From the NCBI RefSeq assembly GCF_037975245.1, contig NC_092567.1:9368714-9432713 (forward strand): a DNA stretch of 64,000 nucleotides. The letters run 5' to 3'. A program made the translations under genes and the position numbers. The number at the start of each line of letters is the position of its first letter. Position 1 is the stretch's first letter. Shown piece after piece: positions 45,635 to 59,800 of this stretch. A model generated the notes under the pieces. That model did no database searches and was not told where the DNA came from. It saw nothing but the letters and a program-made list of their open reading frames with translations. This DNA is from Apostichopus japonicus (taxonomy: Eukaryota > Echinodermata > Holothuroidea > Aspidochirotida > Stichopodidae).

Positions 45635-45638
45635 CTTG
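45627..45638 (-). promoter_or_regulatory. TISU/YY1-like element over the LIN7 start codon
   Basis: CAAGATGGCTGC spans the ATG and matches the TISU consensus SAASATGGCGGC at all but one position; AAGATGGC is also a YY1 core. Such elements mark TATA-less genes with very short 5' UTRs, suggesting the LIN7 transcript starts just upstream. Confidence 0.5.
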
Positions 45639-45639
45639 G

Positions 45640-48600
45640 ACCTGGTTTAATTCAAGACAGGAAATCTAGTGTCATAGGTGATTTCAACTTAGGGTTGAAG
45701 AAAAATGCTATCGAAACCAAAATACATAAGAGATTATTTCCATCATGTAATTTAAGCTAAAATATTTTAAAAGTCATACCCTGTTTCTCAAAAGTAAAAT
45801 AAGAGAGAATTTTGTCTCGTGCAACGTATCTATATGATCTATAATAACTAAGTTACCCTAAGTGTAACTTGGTATGGTCTGCCTCTTGGCAGAACGAAAC
45901 TGCTGATTGCATTTTGTAATTTTTGCATATGATTGCACCATCGTCTTTTCAAATAGCAGATTATGGTATCACACCCCACCGCAGTGAACAGAATAAGTCC
46001 GTACCAAATCGAGATCAAGTCAGTCCCAGCATTGGAGCCGAATTCGTGCAGCCGGTCCGCCGGTGTCTATAAACGTTAGAGTAAGGAAACCAAACTAAGT
46101 AACAAATAAACTGTTCTATCGTTTCTCGACTACACTTCCAAGCTCAAATTAAGTACTAATAAAATACACGATCTTCCGGAGTCGCCGCCACTGGATCCGC
46201 AACGGGGCTTTGAAATACAATCCACTTTAAAATCGCTACAGCTTTAAAATCGCTACACAGAAGAACAAGAAATCGATGCAAACGCTGCAGCTGAAGTCCC
46301 ACATATTCTCTCCAGGGCTTCGAACACTTTCCAGATAAATATAATAGCAATACTGACTTACCGTCTCCTGATTTTAATGGCGATATCGCTCTCGTGACAT
46401 ATTTTAAGTGTAAATCTCTCACCAAACTTGATTTCCTTTTTTAAAATTGTGATCAGAAATGGGTTGTGCGTATGTTTTTACCAGCGTTATGAACGTGGAG
46501 AATAAATGTATGAATGCTAGCGCTGTATTTCCCTGATGCTTTTGTGTTCTGTAGCTCTCATATTAATGTGACAATTTTTTAATGGATCCTACATTATTGC
46601 AAAGGAGACGTATAAAACCCAAAGATATTAATTTTGATATCGTTATCCCTATTTTCGCTAATTTATACCAAATTTTTTTTGGGGCGAACTACTAACAACA
46701 AATTATATGTTGAATAAGAGTGAGATAAATACTTGCATATTAATGATTCTCTTTACATATTAGTTCTGTTGACGATCACAGTTAAAGAGTTAACCGTTGA
46801 CCACTGGAACAACCAGGGGGATAGGAGCCGGGGGTGCACGTGCCCCATCCCCACTTTTTTTTTTCCAAAATAGCAAATGTGCCCTACTGGCAAATAAATT
46901 TAAATGTGCCCCTTTGATGAACTTGGAACTGCCTTTTGGATATCTTGAGCCTTTGTTAATTTTAATATTTTATTTTTAGTCTGTACATGCTATTTTTAAG
47001 ATGGCATCCCATATCTTTTTTTGTGTAGTACGGTAAACAATAAACAATCTCAATACATAGTATTTTTAGCAAATACTAACATATCATATATATTAAAGTG
47101 AGCCATAGTTGCCATTTTTTGCAACTTCAAAACAATGTTGAAGAATTTGCAACTAGTAAGGTTATACTGTACATAAACGTTTTCAGTTCATTAATGAAGG
47201 GTGGGGGGGGATACTGTGCACTTGTGAAAAGATCTTTATTGAAATATTGTCCTCATAAGTATCCTAATGAAATTCAGACACCAAAAACTTGACAACACAT
47301 AATTCTTAAAATAAGATACAACGTAAATATATTCTGGAGGTAGGGAGATGCCACTTCAACATTTCTTCATCACAAAACTTTATTTGCAAAATTTATTTTT
47401 AGAAAAATCAAAATGTACATTTAATACCTAAAAAAATAGGCACATAGTTTCTGTCTTTAGGGATGACCTAATTTGGCAAAGAAAGTTTTGCTTTTGGCGC
47501 ACAACAAAAGAGTAAATCACATGGTACATATTTCAGTAACATGATGGCTAGATGGTACAAAATGTTATAGATTTAAAGACAACTGGTTTGGGAGATACAA
47601 TCAGCAGAATACTTCATCAGGACTAAAAAGGTAAGGAATTACAAACAGCAAATGCCAAATTAAGGTACATAATATCATGACAGGTATTGAAGAAGAATAG
47701 CTGTACAAACCGGTTTTACGTGAAGCCACCCAAGCCTTCAGTATAATCACACCAAAGTTAAAAATAAAAATGTTTATATGTAGAGACAGATTTAATATGC
47801 ATCAAAGGTAACCTTGGTTACCCATCAGTCTTGCGTAATACTTATGATTTCAATACAGATCAAACTTGTGTTAAAAATAGAAATTTGATTCAGAGTTACA
47901 TCTGAAATTTGGATATCCATCTTTCATCTGACCCTAGTATAAAGAGGCCCAAAGTAGCCTGAATACTTCCTGGTTAAACATCAAAAATCATTGATCAGTG
48001 GGTCAATTTCACAACAAATATAGATACCATTGTATGGTAATACATTCTTAAATCCAAATATTTTAATCTATGGTTAATACTTCATCCATGAAGGGAATAT
48101 CTATACATTATGGGTTTCATCAGTAGGTCAAATAAAATATAAACTTTATTTACTAAACCAACAAACAAAAACATAAATAAATTTTAAATAATAAAAGCAC
48201 CAGATAAACCTTGTAGCATAGTTGACTGCTATTCTACCAGGCATCTATAAAAAATAATAAAAAAGCTTCCTAAATATGATACAAATTCCTCAGCAGTTCT
48301 TAGTGAAACTACTAGAATTTATAGTAAAAATAGCAGTGAACATTTAAGTTAAATTTAAAAGAAAACAAAACATAGTGAACAGTAGGCCTGGGAAGATTAA
48401 CATTTATCATTATCTTTCTTTTATAAAATAAATTACATTGGTCCATTGATGTATTTAAACAAGGTTGCTCTCAACTAGACTTGACCTTATTACTGTATCA
48501 CCTGAACAATAACAACAACACTGGTGCTTCAGATGAGTGGATAACATTACTACCATTGGAGGTAATTTAGGCTAGATATCACTGTCTATTGCTCTCTCTC

Positions 48601-49012
48601 TTTCAGCAACTAAGAATGAAAAGAAAGAACCTAAGATGACCACAAACCACTTATAACTGTTAATGATATCTAATGAAAATGGACAGGATGATAATTAATA
48701 ACCTACAACACTGAGGAAGAAAGCAACAGAAATATCAACTCAGATTCTCATATTTTCTTTGTAACAAGAATAATATCTATTAATCTTACTCTATATTTGC
48801 AGATATAAATGTCTTTCATGATAACCTGAGCTCAAGGTACATGCACCACTCTCTGTTACTTTACTCTTATATCTTAAGAACAATTGTAAGACATCATGGC
48901 TGCCATACTTACCATTATGACAACCAGCTTAACAAGTTTCACAATGTTTACAAAATAAACAGCTGAACGGATGCAGTCCAGCTACAGTGGCCTTGTATCG
49001 GGACAGTGAACA
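45640..49012. other. Intergenic stretch upstream of LIN7, no gene seen
   Basis: No recognisable coding segment. A fragment near 46813-46935 (gggggtgcacgtgccccatc, aaatgtgccctactggc) resembles the ends of the 16938-17598 element without its terminal repeats. A candidate minus-strand AATAAA lies near 48144-48149. Confidence 0.4.
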
Positions 49013-52000
49013 TGGGACATGTCCAGTACATAACCACCATATAACTTGAACAGATATTAGACATGGTCATAGCCACCATACTACTGGAACAGATAATACA
49101 CATGGTCATAGCCACCATACTACTGGAACAGATTATATACATGGTCATAGCCACCATAATACTGGAACAGATAATACACATGGTCATAGCCACCATACTA
49201 CTGGAACAGATAATACACATGGCCATAGCTACCATACTACTGGAACAGATAATATACATGGTCATAGCCACCATAATACTGGAAGAGATGATATACATGG
49301 TCATAGCCACCATAATACTGGAACAGATAATATACATGGTCATAGCCACCATAATACTGGAACAGATAATATACATGGTCATAGCCACCATAATACTGGA
49401 ACAGATAATATACATGGTCATAGCAACCATACTACTGGAACAGATAATATGCATGGTCATAGCCACCATAATACTGGAACAGATAATATGCATGGTCATA
49501 GCCACCATAATACTGGAACAGATAATACACATGGTCATAGCCACCATACCACTGGAACAGATAATATACATGGTCATAGCCACCATACTACTGGAAGAGA
49601 TTATATACATGGTCATAGCCACCATACTACTGGAACAGATAATAAACATGGTCATAGCCACCATACTACTGGAAGAGATTATATACATGGTCATAGCCAC
49701 CATACCACTGGAACAGATAATATACATGGTCATAGCCACCATAATACTGGAACAGATAAAACACATGGGCATAGCCACCATACCACTGGAACAGATAATA
49801 TACATGGTCATAGCCACCATACTACTGGAAGAGATTATATACATGGTCATAGCCACCATACTACTGGAACAGATAATATACATGGTCATAGCCACCATAC
49901 TACTGGAACAGATAATATACATGGCCATAGCCACCATACTACTGGAACAGATAATACATATGGTCATAGCCACCATAATACTGGAACAGATAATATACAT
50001 GGTCATAGCCACCATTCTACTGGAACAGATAATATACATGGCCATAGCCACCATACTACTGCAACAGATAATACACATGGTCATAGCCACCATACTACTG
50101 GAACAGATAATATACATGGTCATAGCCACCATACTACTGGAACAGATAATATACACGGTCATAGCCACCATACTACTGGAACAGATAATACACATGGTCA
50201 TAGCCACCATACCACTGGAACAGATAATATACATGGTCATAGCCACCATACTACTGGAACAGATAATATACATGGTCATAGCCACCATACTACTGGAACA
50301 GATAATATACACGGTCATAGCCACCATACTACTGGAACAGATAATATACACGGTCATAGCCACCATACTACTGGAACAGATAATATACATGGCCATAGCC
50401 ACCATACTACTGGAACAGATAATACATATGGTCATAGCCACCATAATACTGGAACAGATAATATACATGGTCATAGCCACCATAAAACTGGAACAGATAA
50501 TATACATGGCCATAGCCACCATACTACTGCAACAGATAATACACATGGTCATAGCCACCATACTACTGGAACAGATAATATACACGGTCATAGCCACCAT
50601 ACTACTGGAACAGATAATATACACGGTCATAGCCACCATACTACTGGAACAGATAATACACACGGTCATAGCCACCATACTACTGGAACAGATAATACAC
50701 ATGGTCATAGCCACCATACCACTGGAACAGATAATATACATGGTCATAGCCACCATACCACTGGAACAGATAATATACATGGTCATAGCCACCATACTAC
50801 TGGAACAGATAATATACATGGTCATAGCCACCATAATACTGGAACAGATAATATACATGGTCATAGCCACCATACTACTGGAACAGATAATATGCATGGT
50901 CATAGCCACCATAATACTGGAACAGATAATATGCATGGTCATAGCCACCATAATACTGGAACAGATAATATGCATGGTCATAGCCACCATAATACTGGAA
51001 CAGATAATACACATGGTCATAGCCACCATACTACTGGAACAGATAATATGCATGGTCATAGCCACCATAATACTGGAACAGATAATACACATGGTCATAG
51101 CCACCATACTACTGGAACAGATAATATACATGGTCATAGCCACCATACCACTGGAACAGATAATATGCATGGTCATAGCCACCATACTACTGGAAGAGAT
51201 TATATACATGGTCATAGCCACCATACTACTGGAACAGATAATAAACATGGTCATAGCCACCATACTACTGGAACAGATTATATACATGGTCATAGCCACC
51301 ATACCACTGGAACAGATAATATACATGGGCATAGCCACCATAATACTGGAACAGATAAAACACATGGGCATAGCCACCATACCACTGGAACAGATAATAT
51401 ACATGGTCATAGCCACCATACTACTGGAACAGATAATATACATGGCCATAGCCACCATACTACTGGAACAGATAATACACACGGTCATAGCCACCATAAT
51501 ACTGGAACAGATAATATACATGGTCATAGCCACCATACTACTGGAACAGATAATACACATGGTCATAGCCACCATACTACTGGAACAGATAATACACATG
51601 GTCATAGCCACCATAATACTGGAACAGATAATATACATGGTCATAGCCACCATAATACTGGAACAGATAATATACATGGCCATAGCCACCATACTACTGG
51701 AACAGATAATATACATGGTCATAGCCACCATAATACTGGAACAGATGATACACACGGTCATAGCCACCATAATACTGGAACAGATAATATACATGGTCAT
51801 AGCCACCATACCACTGGAACAGATAATATACATGGTCATAGCCACCATACTACTGGAACAGATCATACACACGGTCATAGCCACCATACTACTGGAACAG
51901 ATCATATACATGGTCATAGCCACCATACCACTGGAACAGATAATACACATGGGCATAGCCACCATTCTACTGGAACAGATCATACACACGGTCATAGCCA

Positions 52001-53366
52001 CCATAATACTGGAACAGATAATATACATGGTCATAGCCACCATAATACTGTAACAGATAATATACATGGTCATAGCCACCATACTACTGGAAGAGATTAT
52101 ATACATGGTCATAGCTACCATACCACTGGAACAGATAATATACATGGTCATAGCCACCATACTACTGGAACAGATCATACACACAGTCATAGCCACCATA
52201 CTACTGGAACAGATCATATACATGGTCATAGCCACCATACCACTGGAACAGATAATACACATGGGCATAGCCACCATTCTACTGGAACAGATCATACACA
52301 CGGTCATAGCCACCATAATACTGGAACAGATAATATACATGGTCATAGCCACCATAATACTGGAACAGATGATACACACGGTCATAGCCACCATAATACT
52401 GGAACAGATAATATACATGGTCATAGCCACCATACTACTGGAACAGATCATATACATGGTCATAGCCACCATTCTACTGGAACAGATAATACACATGGGC
52501 ATAGCCACCATTCTACTGGAACAGATCATACACACGGTCATAGCCACCATAATACTGGAACAGATAATATACATGGCCATAGCCACCATACTACTGGAAC
52601 AGATAATATGCATGGTCATAGCCACCATAATACTGGAACAGATAATATGCATGGTCATAGCCACCATAATACTGGAACAGATAATACACATGGTCATAGC
52701 CACCATAATACTGGAACAGATAATATACATGGTCATAGCCACCATACTACTGGAACAGATAATATACATGGTCATAGCCACCATACTACTGGAACAGATA
52801 ATACACATGGTCATAGCCATCATAATACTGGAACAGATAATATACATGGTCATAGCCACCATACCACTGGAACAGATAATATACATGGCCATAGCCACCA
52901 TACTACTGGAACAGATAATATACATGGTCATAGCCACCATAATACTGGAACAGATAATACACATGGTCATAGCCACCATACTACTGGAACAGATAATACA
53001 CATGGTCATAGCCATCATAATACTGGAACAGATAATACACATGGTCATAGCCACCATACCACTGGAACAGATAATACACATGCTCATAGCCACCATATTA
53101 CTGGAACAGATAATATACATGGCCATAGCCACCATACTACTGGAACAGATAATACACATGCTCATAGCCACCATAATACTGGAACAGATAATACACATGG
53201 GCATAGCCACCATACCACTGGAACAGATAATATACATGGTCATAGCCACCATACTACTGGAAGAGATTATATACATGGTCATAGCCACCATACTACTGGA
53301 ACAGATAATATACATGGCCATAGCCACCATAATACTGGAACAGATAATACACATGGTCATAGCCAA
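49013..53366. repeat. 39-bp minisatellite, about 110 copies (4.3 kb)
   Basis: The unit atacatggtcatagccacc plus atactactggaacagataat repeats head to tail with point variants. Because 39 is a multiple of 3 and the unit lacks stops in three frames, very long ORFs run through it: plus HGHSHHTTGTDNI, plus MVIATILLEQIIY, and minus MVAMTMYIICSSS. The His-rich frame has TGA at 49047-49049 in the degenerate first unit and ends 18 codons past the array at 53408. The array starts about 430 bases beyond the BCAT stop codon. I see no coding support beyond openness. Higher-order periods of 8 and 12 units are visible. Confidence 0.97.
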
Positions 53367-53796
53367 TTGGATGAGAGGTACTTATATGTGCATATTATTC
53401 TGACATAGTTGTCAGAAGCAAGTTTGGAGGGAGTCTGTTTTGCTTTTCACAGGAAGCATTGAAGAGGACATCAAGTTATGTACTTCATCAAGATGTGACA
53501 GGTATATCAGAAATTGAGAGCAGCCAGTTACATAAATGTTATTTCTAAACTTATCTGTACATGGCAAATGATTCACTTAAGGCTTGGTACATCTAATAAC
53601 AGCATGCTCTATATTGTAAGCAAAAAATATCTACAAAAGTAACACACTACACAATACAAGAGTTTTTACTTTGTAATGGGAAATAACTCCTTAGAAATGC
53701 ATGGCAGAAAAATACTAAAGCACACAAGCCACTTCATTATAAGATGGTTGCTATGGTAGCAGGAGGTAGAAACTTTTGCGCAATAAATGAAGCCTG

Positions 53797-53865
53797 TCAG
53801 TCCCGTCTGTTGCCATGCATCAATTCATCTATAGTATAGGCCCATTCATGTTCCATCCTACCATA
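53797..53865 (-). CDS. BCAT: BCAT last coding exon
   Basis: Acceptor TTTCCCTAACAG ends at 53866. Encodes [15 protein letters not shown], a short tail and TGA (53799-53797). The DIQ-YGR...W junction matches DIQYGxxxxxW at the C-terminus of animal BCATs, with about 8 extra residues. Phase 0 fits the preceding exon. Confidence 0.85.
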   Translation of the reverse strand, partial: YGRMEHEWAYTIDELMHGNRRD

Positions 53866-56800
53866 CTGTTAGGGAAAGAGAAAACACATTTTTCGTGTTA
53901 AAACGTTTCATTTTCATCCTCACGCCTGATATCTAAAGGTTGCTACGCTGTCTGAGACAACTAAATTGCTTATCAATAACCAACTTTTCTTGAAATAAAA
54001 GCATGTAATCAGGTTTTCCATGAAACCTACATCTACTTGGACAACTAGTGCTCATGTTTTGAAAACCTTAAAGAACGTCCAGTTTAGTCTGGTGGAATAA
54101 CAAGCGACCTTTCTTCAAAAGTCGACCTACCTTGTTAATCAATGTTACATCTTACTCATACAATGGTGATGAACTAGTGTTGTTTCTGGCATACATAGTA
54201 GACACAGTGTGTACTATCATAGACTCAGCCATTGGATTCTGTAGCTATGATGTTCTACAGATCTGTATTTCAACCACCTTCTCAGTTAAGTCAAGTTTTG
54301 TGTGTAGTTCCAGTAGCTCATGCAAAACCTCTTCAACATCACATATGTGTGATTTTACCTATGACAATATGAACAAATCCTGGAGGTGGTCAGTAAACTA
54401 AAAAGATAGTCCTGGTTGTCTCAGAGAAAACCAGCAAACTTTCTTACAAGTCAGTCTAGCCACAGGACTGTTCTTACAAGTCGGTCTAGCCACAGGACTG
54501 TTCCTACAAGTCGGTCTAGCCACAGGACGGTTCTTAGAAGTCGGTCTATGCACAGGACGGTTCCTACAAGTCAGTCTATGCACAGGACGGTTCCTACAAG
54601 TCGGTCTAGCCACAGGACGGTTCCTACAAGTCAGACTAGCCACAGGACGGTTCCTACAAGTCAGACTAGCCACAGGACGGTTCCTACAAGTCAGACTAGC
54701 CACAGGACGGTTCCTACAAGTCAGACTAGCCACAGGACGGTTCCTACAAGTCAGACTAGCCACAGGACGGTTCCTACAAGTCAGTCTAGCCACAGGACGG
54801 TTCCTACAAGTCAGTCTAGCCACAGGACGGTTCCTACAAGTCAGTCTAGCCACAGGACGGTTCCTACAAGTCAGACTAGCCACAGGACTGTTCCTACAAG
54901 TCAGTCTAGCCACAGGACTGTTCCTACAAGTCAGTCTAGCCACAGGACTGTTCCTACAAGTCAGTCTAGCCACAGGACTGTTCCTACAAGTCAGTCTAGC
55001 CACAGGACTGTTCCTACAAGTCAGTCTAGCCACAGGACTGTTCTTACAAGTCAGTCTAGCCACAGGACTGTTCTTACAAGTCAGTCTAGCCACAGGACTG
55101 TTCTTACAAGTCAGTCTAGCCACAGGAATGTTCTCACAAGTCAGTCTAGCTTCAGGTCTGGCAGAAGTTTCACATATAAAATACTTACAATTCAAAAGCT
55201 TATCTTAATGACTGAATACTTCTGTGACTGGCAAATGTGAATATGAAGCCATGATTAAATACAGTGTAATTTCATGGAATACATCTATGTCTGGTGCCTG
55301 TTTAGAGCAACCAACTTTTATCATATTGAGTGGCAGATCAGCTTGCCTGTCTCAGGGGTTTTAGTAACATTCTTCCTTCTGTTAATGTTCCTGTTAGGTT
55401 TGTCAGGACCTGTAACTGTTAGAACAGTCTTTACACAGTAGCAAGGTAAAAGTGGTTTGTATCACATCTGCTTCCTCTCTGTTCTATGAGGTTAATCATA
55501 TTTAGCTGTACAACGTGTCCAACTCTGTGTCCTATGTTACAGTTATACCTGAATGTCCATTAGGGTGTCTAACTCTGTGTCCTATATTACAGTTATACCT
55601 GAATGTCCATTAGGGTCTGATAGAAACGGGTACATAGCTTTCCTCCGTTACTCATGGTAGGCACTTCAAGGGTCTCTCCTTTGTACAGAATACTTCCAAC
55701 TGGGCAGACCACACATGCAGTCCCAGCACCAAACATCTCTTGTACCTGAGTAATGAGAAAGATGGGGAGACAACAGTAAAAACATGCAGCTTGAACCACG
55801 GCAATGTGTTTTCATCACTAGTGACTATTCATAATATGATATTCATATACACTCAGTTATCTGCATGCATGGTAGGAAGAATCTATGGAAATATTCTTCT
55901 TTGTGAAGGATATATGCAAGGAATACATTTCCTGTGAGATATATCCTGTAGTTGAGGTTTGTTCCTGTCAACTCAACCAGTCTAGCATTGCTTTGTAATC
56001 AGAGCATATCTTTATGATTTACATTTGATTCTGTGGTTTACATGCCTTACTACAACCTTTCGAGGCATGAATATTTATATTATGAAATCTAGTATTAAAC
56101 AAGTTTAATGAAAGTTGACACAATATCCATCTAAAGACCTGTGGGAAACATCATGTGTGAGTGTTTGTACTTGGTAATATTGTCTGCACACCTTGTTATG
56201 ATAAAACATGTCCGCCATTTGACTAATCAGAGATACTGAATACTGCCATCGTATGAGTTTATGAATGGACCAATCTAATCATCTGCAGCCTCAGTTACTG
56301 TAACACTCTCCTAACTCAAGAATTTCCTGAACAAATATTTTACGACAGGCGGCATTTACAATTGTTATCAAGTGTGATCAAAGAGGGTTAATATTGACAT
56401 TATGATACTGCTGATTTCAAGATTCTTAATATCAGAAATAGCACAGTTTGACATCAGTGAACATAAATACCAAGTGCAAGGATGTTGTAAAAGCTTTAAA
56501 TTGCCCAATAATACTTTATGTTCAATAGAATAAACTAACATATAGCAGATGTAAAAGGGTAAGAGCACTTTTATAGGTAAAAGGTTAATGGCACTTTACA
56601 TTTGTCACCCAAGTCACCTACAAGGCACAGAAGATTTCACGTATGACTCATCATCTTTCATGTGAAATTAAACAGCCAAAGCATTAAATAGTATTCACAT
56701 TTATCTTGCTTTTGTAGTTCACAGGTTGTTTCTTAATCACCAACTACTTATAATGAGATAATTCTCATAAATCACACTTGCTTACTAAAGTTACAGTAGA

Positions 56801-59800
56801 ATAACCAAGACAATGACCACATATTTCACTAATTGAATTATCCACTTCCAAAAATCGAACAAAATGGAGGTAAACCTTATAGTATTTTTATTGAATTTGT
56901 CCCAAATAGGCCAACTGATCAAAAACTTATTTGGTAAAAAATTTTCAACAGTGATTTCATTCCAACTTCTCAAACAATTATATTTTCTGAAAATATCTGC
57001 AAGTAGATAAGCAGTCTGGTCAAAGTTTACCTTATTTTGTCTCAAGGCACTGGCAAGCTGCGGCATAGTAACTGGACGTTCAGAGACCTTAAACTCACCC
57101 TATATGTAAACAAACAAAGCATAAAACAGTTATATGAAAATATGAAATAAGGTTAGAAATGATTAAACCAAGTGGCCCAACCATGTCATGTGACCACATT
57201 CAGGATTATTTAGGATTACACAGTTGGTGGACAGAAATAAACATAGTCACTTCTAAATCAGTACACCCCTACACAAGGAGGGCTAATTTTCAAATCTTTG
57301 TTATCGAGACTATCATATGAGACAAAAAGGAACATGACTGAACAACATGAAAACATTGAGAAGACACAGAAGTTCACAAGTCTAAGTAGTTTATAAATGT
57401 CCTAGACAAGTGAAGAGAGCTTGACACATTTAACTTTTGTGGCCAATTAGACATATATATATGTATGTATGTATTTTAGATCCTCCTGCAAGCAGGAACT
57501 CGCGAAGAAGCCATCATTGGCTTACCAAAGCCGCAAGCTGACCGAAGTCAGTCTCTTAGATTCATATTTAATGTCTATAGTTATGAATTGTCAACAAATC
57601 TGTAACTGGACGACATACATTAATCTTGGAGTGACTCGAACTGGGTATCTTATGATTGAAAGGCACTGGCATTAACCCCTGGTCTAACACTCCTGTATAT
57701 GAGAGTTCCATTTAAAAGTTACAAGTACTTGTTTTCTTATGAAACATACACATGTTTAGTCCTTCTTGAAACCATACAAAGAGATTTCAGGGTATACTGA
57801 TTGTTACAGTACAAAGTAATAAAGAGCATTGGAAGACATCTCCAAGAATGTAAAATCATATTTTCTGCTACTAACCTGAACCAAACTGGTGAGTCTGTAC
57901 TTGTAGTTTAAAGCATAGTAACCTGTACTTATACTCTTACTATATGACAATATAAAGTAGAAGGGTCCACATGCTTACATATGTAGAGTTAACAACAGTC
58001 AGTAAAGAACAAAAAGCAACAAACTGTGGAAGGGAAATTCTAGTTTGAGATTGTCAAGTTCCAAGGTTAGATACAGATACATCAGCTTACCCATCTCTCT
58101 GCTAGCTGCAGTAAACTCTTTCTTGTTATGCCTGGTAAAATAGTTCCATCCAGAGGAGGGCTGACCAACTCTTGTTCTGAAAGAAGAAGAAATAGAATAT
58201 ATAAGGATACCGGACAAACGAACAAAAATTATCTGTATCTCCTGTTACACTTCTCTGTACAATGCTACATTTATACCAAATGATGAGAATCTGAATTCCA
58301 GAAATCTACCCATAAGTGTACCATGGATTTTATGAAGACATTTACCCCAGGGTTTGGTGACAATAATTATACCTGGGCTGCCCGGCCTATCTCTCAACAT
58401 CCCTGTAATTCTGAAGATAATTGATGATCAGCTGCATTATTGAGAGATATTAATTATTACTTAGTTACTAGTCTCAGTATACAGCTCCTACCTCCATTTT
58501 CATTTTCCCAGAGAATGAAGATATTCATGGTTCCTACTTCAGTCACATGGTGCTCATCTCCGTACAACCAAAGGATTTGTTGACAACCTTTCTTCTCTGC
58601 ATCTTTTTGAGGATATATTGTTGGTCCATAGTTACTAAATTAACAAAGAATAATATAATAACAACATAGAAAACATTAAACCTTCCACACGTTAATTGAA
58701 ACAGATTCAAATCGGTTTTATTCATGCTCTTTCAGTGTGCTTCAGTTACCATGCAACTAACAGTAATTTTTAATTATAGACGTTAGCACACCATCACACC
58801 ACTCTACAACATATAAATTAAAACTCATCATTAAAGATGTTAGCACCATCCCCCTCCACTCTACAACATATAAATTAAAACTAATCATTATAGATGTTAG
58901 CACACCATTCCTCCACTCTACAACACATGAATTAAAACTAATCATTATAGATGTTAGCACACCATCTCTCCACTCTACAACATATAAATTAAAACTAATC
59001 ATTACAGATGTTAGCACACCATCCCTCAATGAATATGTATGAAGTCAATATTTTGGCAAGGTATCAATGCTGCTGATGATGATCATGGAACCTTTCACAT
59101 ATTTGTAAATTGATAAGAGAATACACTGATGATAAGCACTTATCTTCTGTAACGTTTAAGTTCACAAGGAAGTAACCTTCACACCCAATACTTAATAAAC
59201 GATACACAAAATTAACTAACCAAACATCCACTCCCTAACTTCATTGACTACACATCTTTGGCACAGATCCAAAGCATTCTAAAAATAAAAACCTCACATC
59301 TGACCCAGTTGATTAATCAAACTGTGGTATATTTTTGGATGATGACAGATAAAACCAATCAATAACATCAACAATATACAAACTTAGAATTGATGTTATT
59401 TTAGTTTCTAGAGTACTAGTATCTCACCTTCCTAGTTTAAAGTTTCCAACGCCACCTTTCCACGCTCGTACATTTACAGTGTCAGCATAGAGAGAGACAG
59501 GACTGAAGGTACCAGTCTTGAAGTAAGGTCCAACTGGACAAAGAATTACAAATAGTAAGGCCCTGCTAGGATTGTTTACTCCAAGAGATGGCTGGAAAGT
59601 AAAGAAAAAAATATTAATCAATCATATACAGCCAAATGCATTAAAATGAGGACAATCTGAATAAGGCTGGACCAGGGATTGTACAGATATTCAAAACTCT
59701 GGGTGATATAGCTTGTCTTCATATTGTGAATACACAATGTGATGTGTCTTATAATGTGCATTGCAGTATAGAACAGTATGTCTACAATCAGTAATGTCAG

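Noticed and set aside
46156-46425. 89-codon minus-strand ORF upstream of LIN7
   Set aside because: No similarity recognised, no convincing splice context; kept out for lack of support.
48948-53366. 1472-codon minus-strand and 1319/996/445-codon plus-strand ORFs
   Set aside because: All follow from a stop-free 39-bp unit; no start outside the array for the plus frames, no recognisable domain, and three frames open at once.
49013-53366. CRISPR array
   Set aside because: Units are contiguous without unique spacers, and the DNA is animal.
54398-55240. 265- and 274-codon ORFs on opposite strands
   Set aside because: Products of the 30-bp minisatellite lying in the last BCAT intron.
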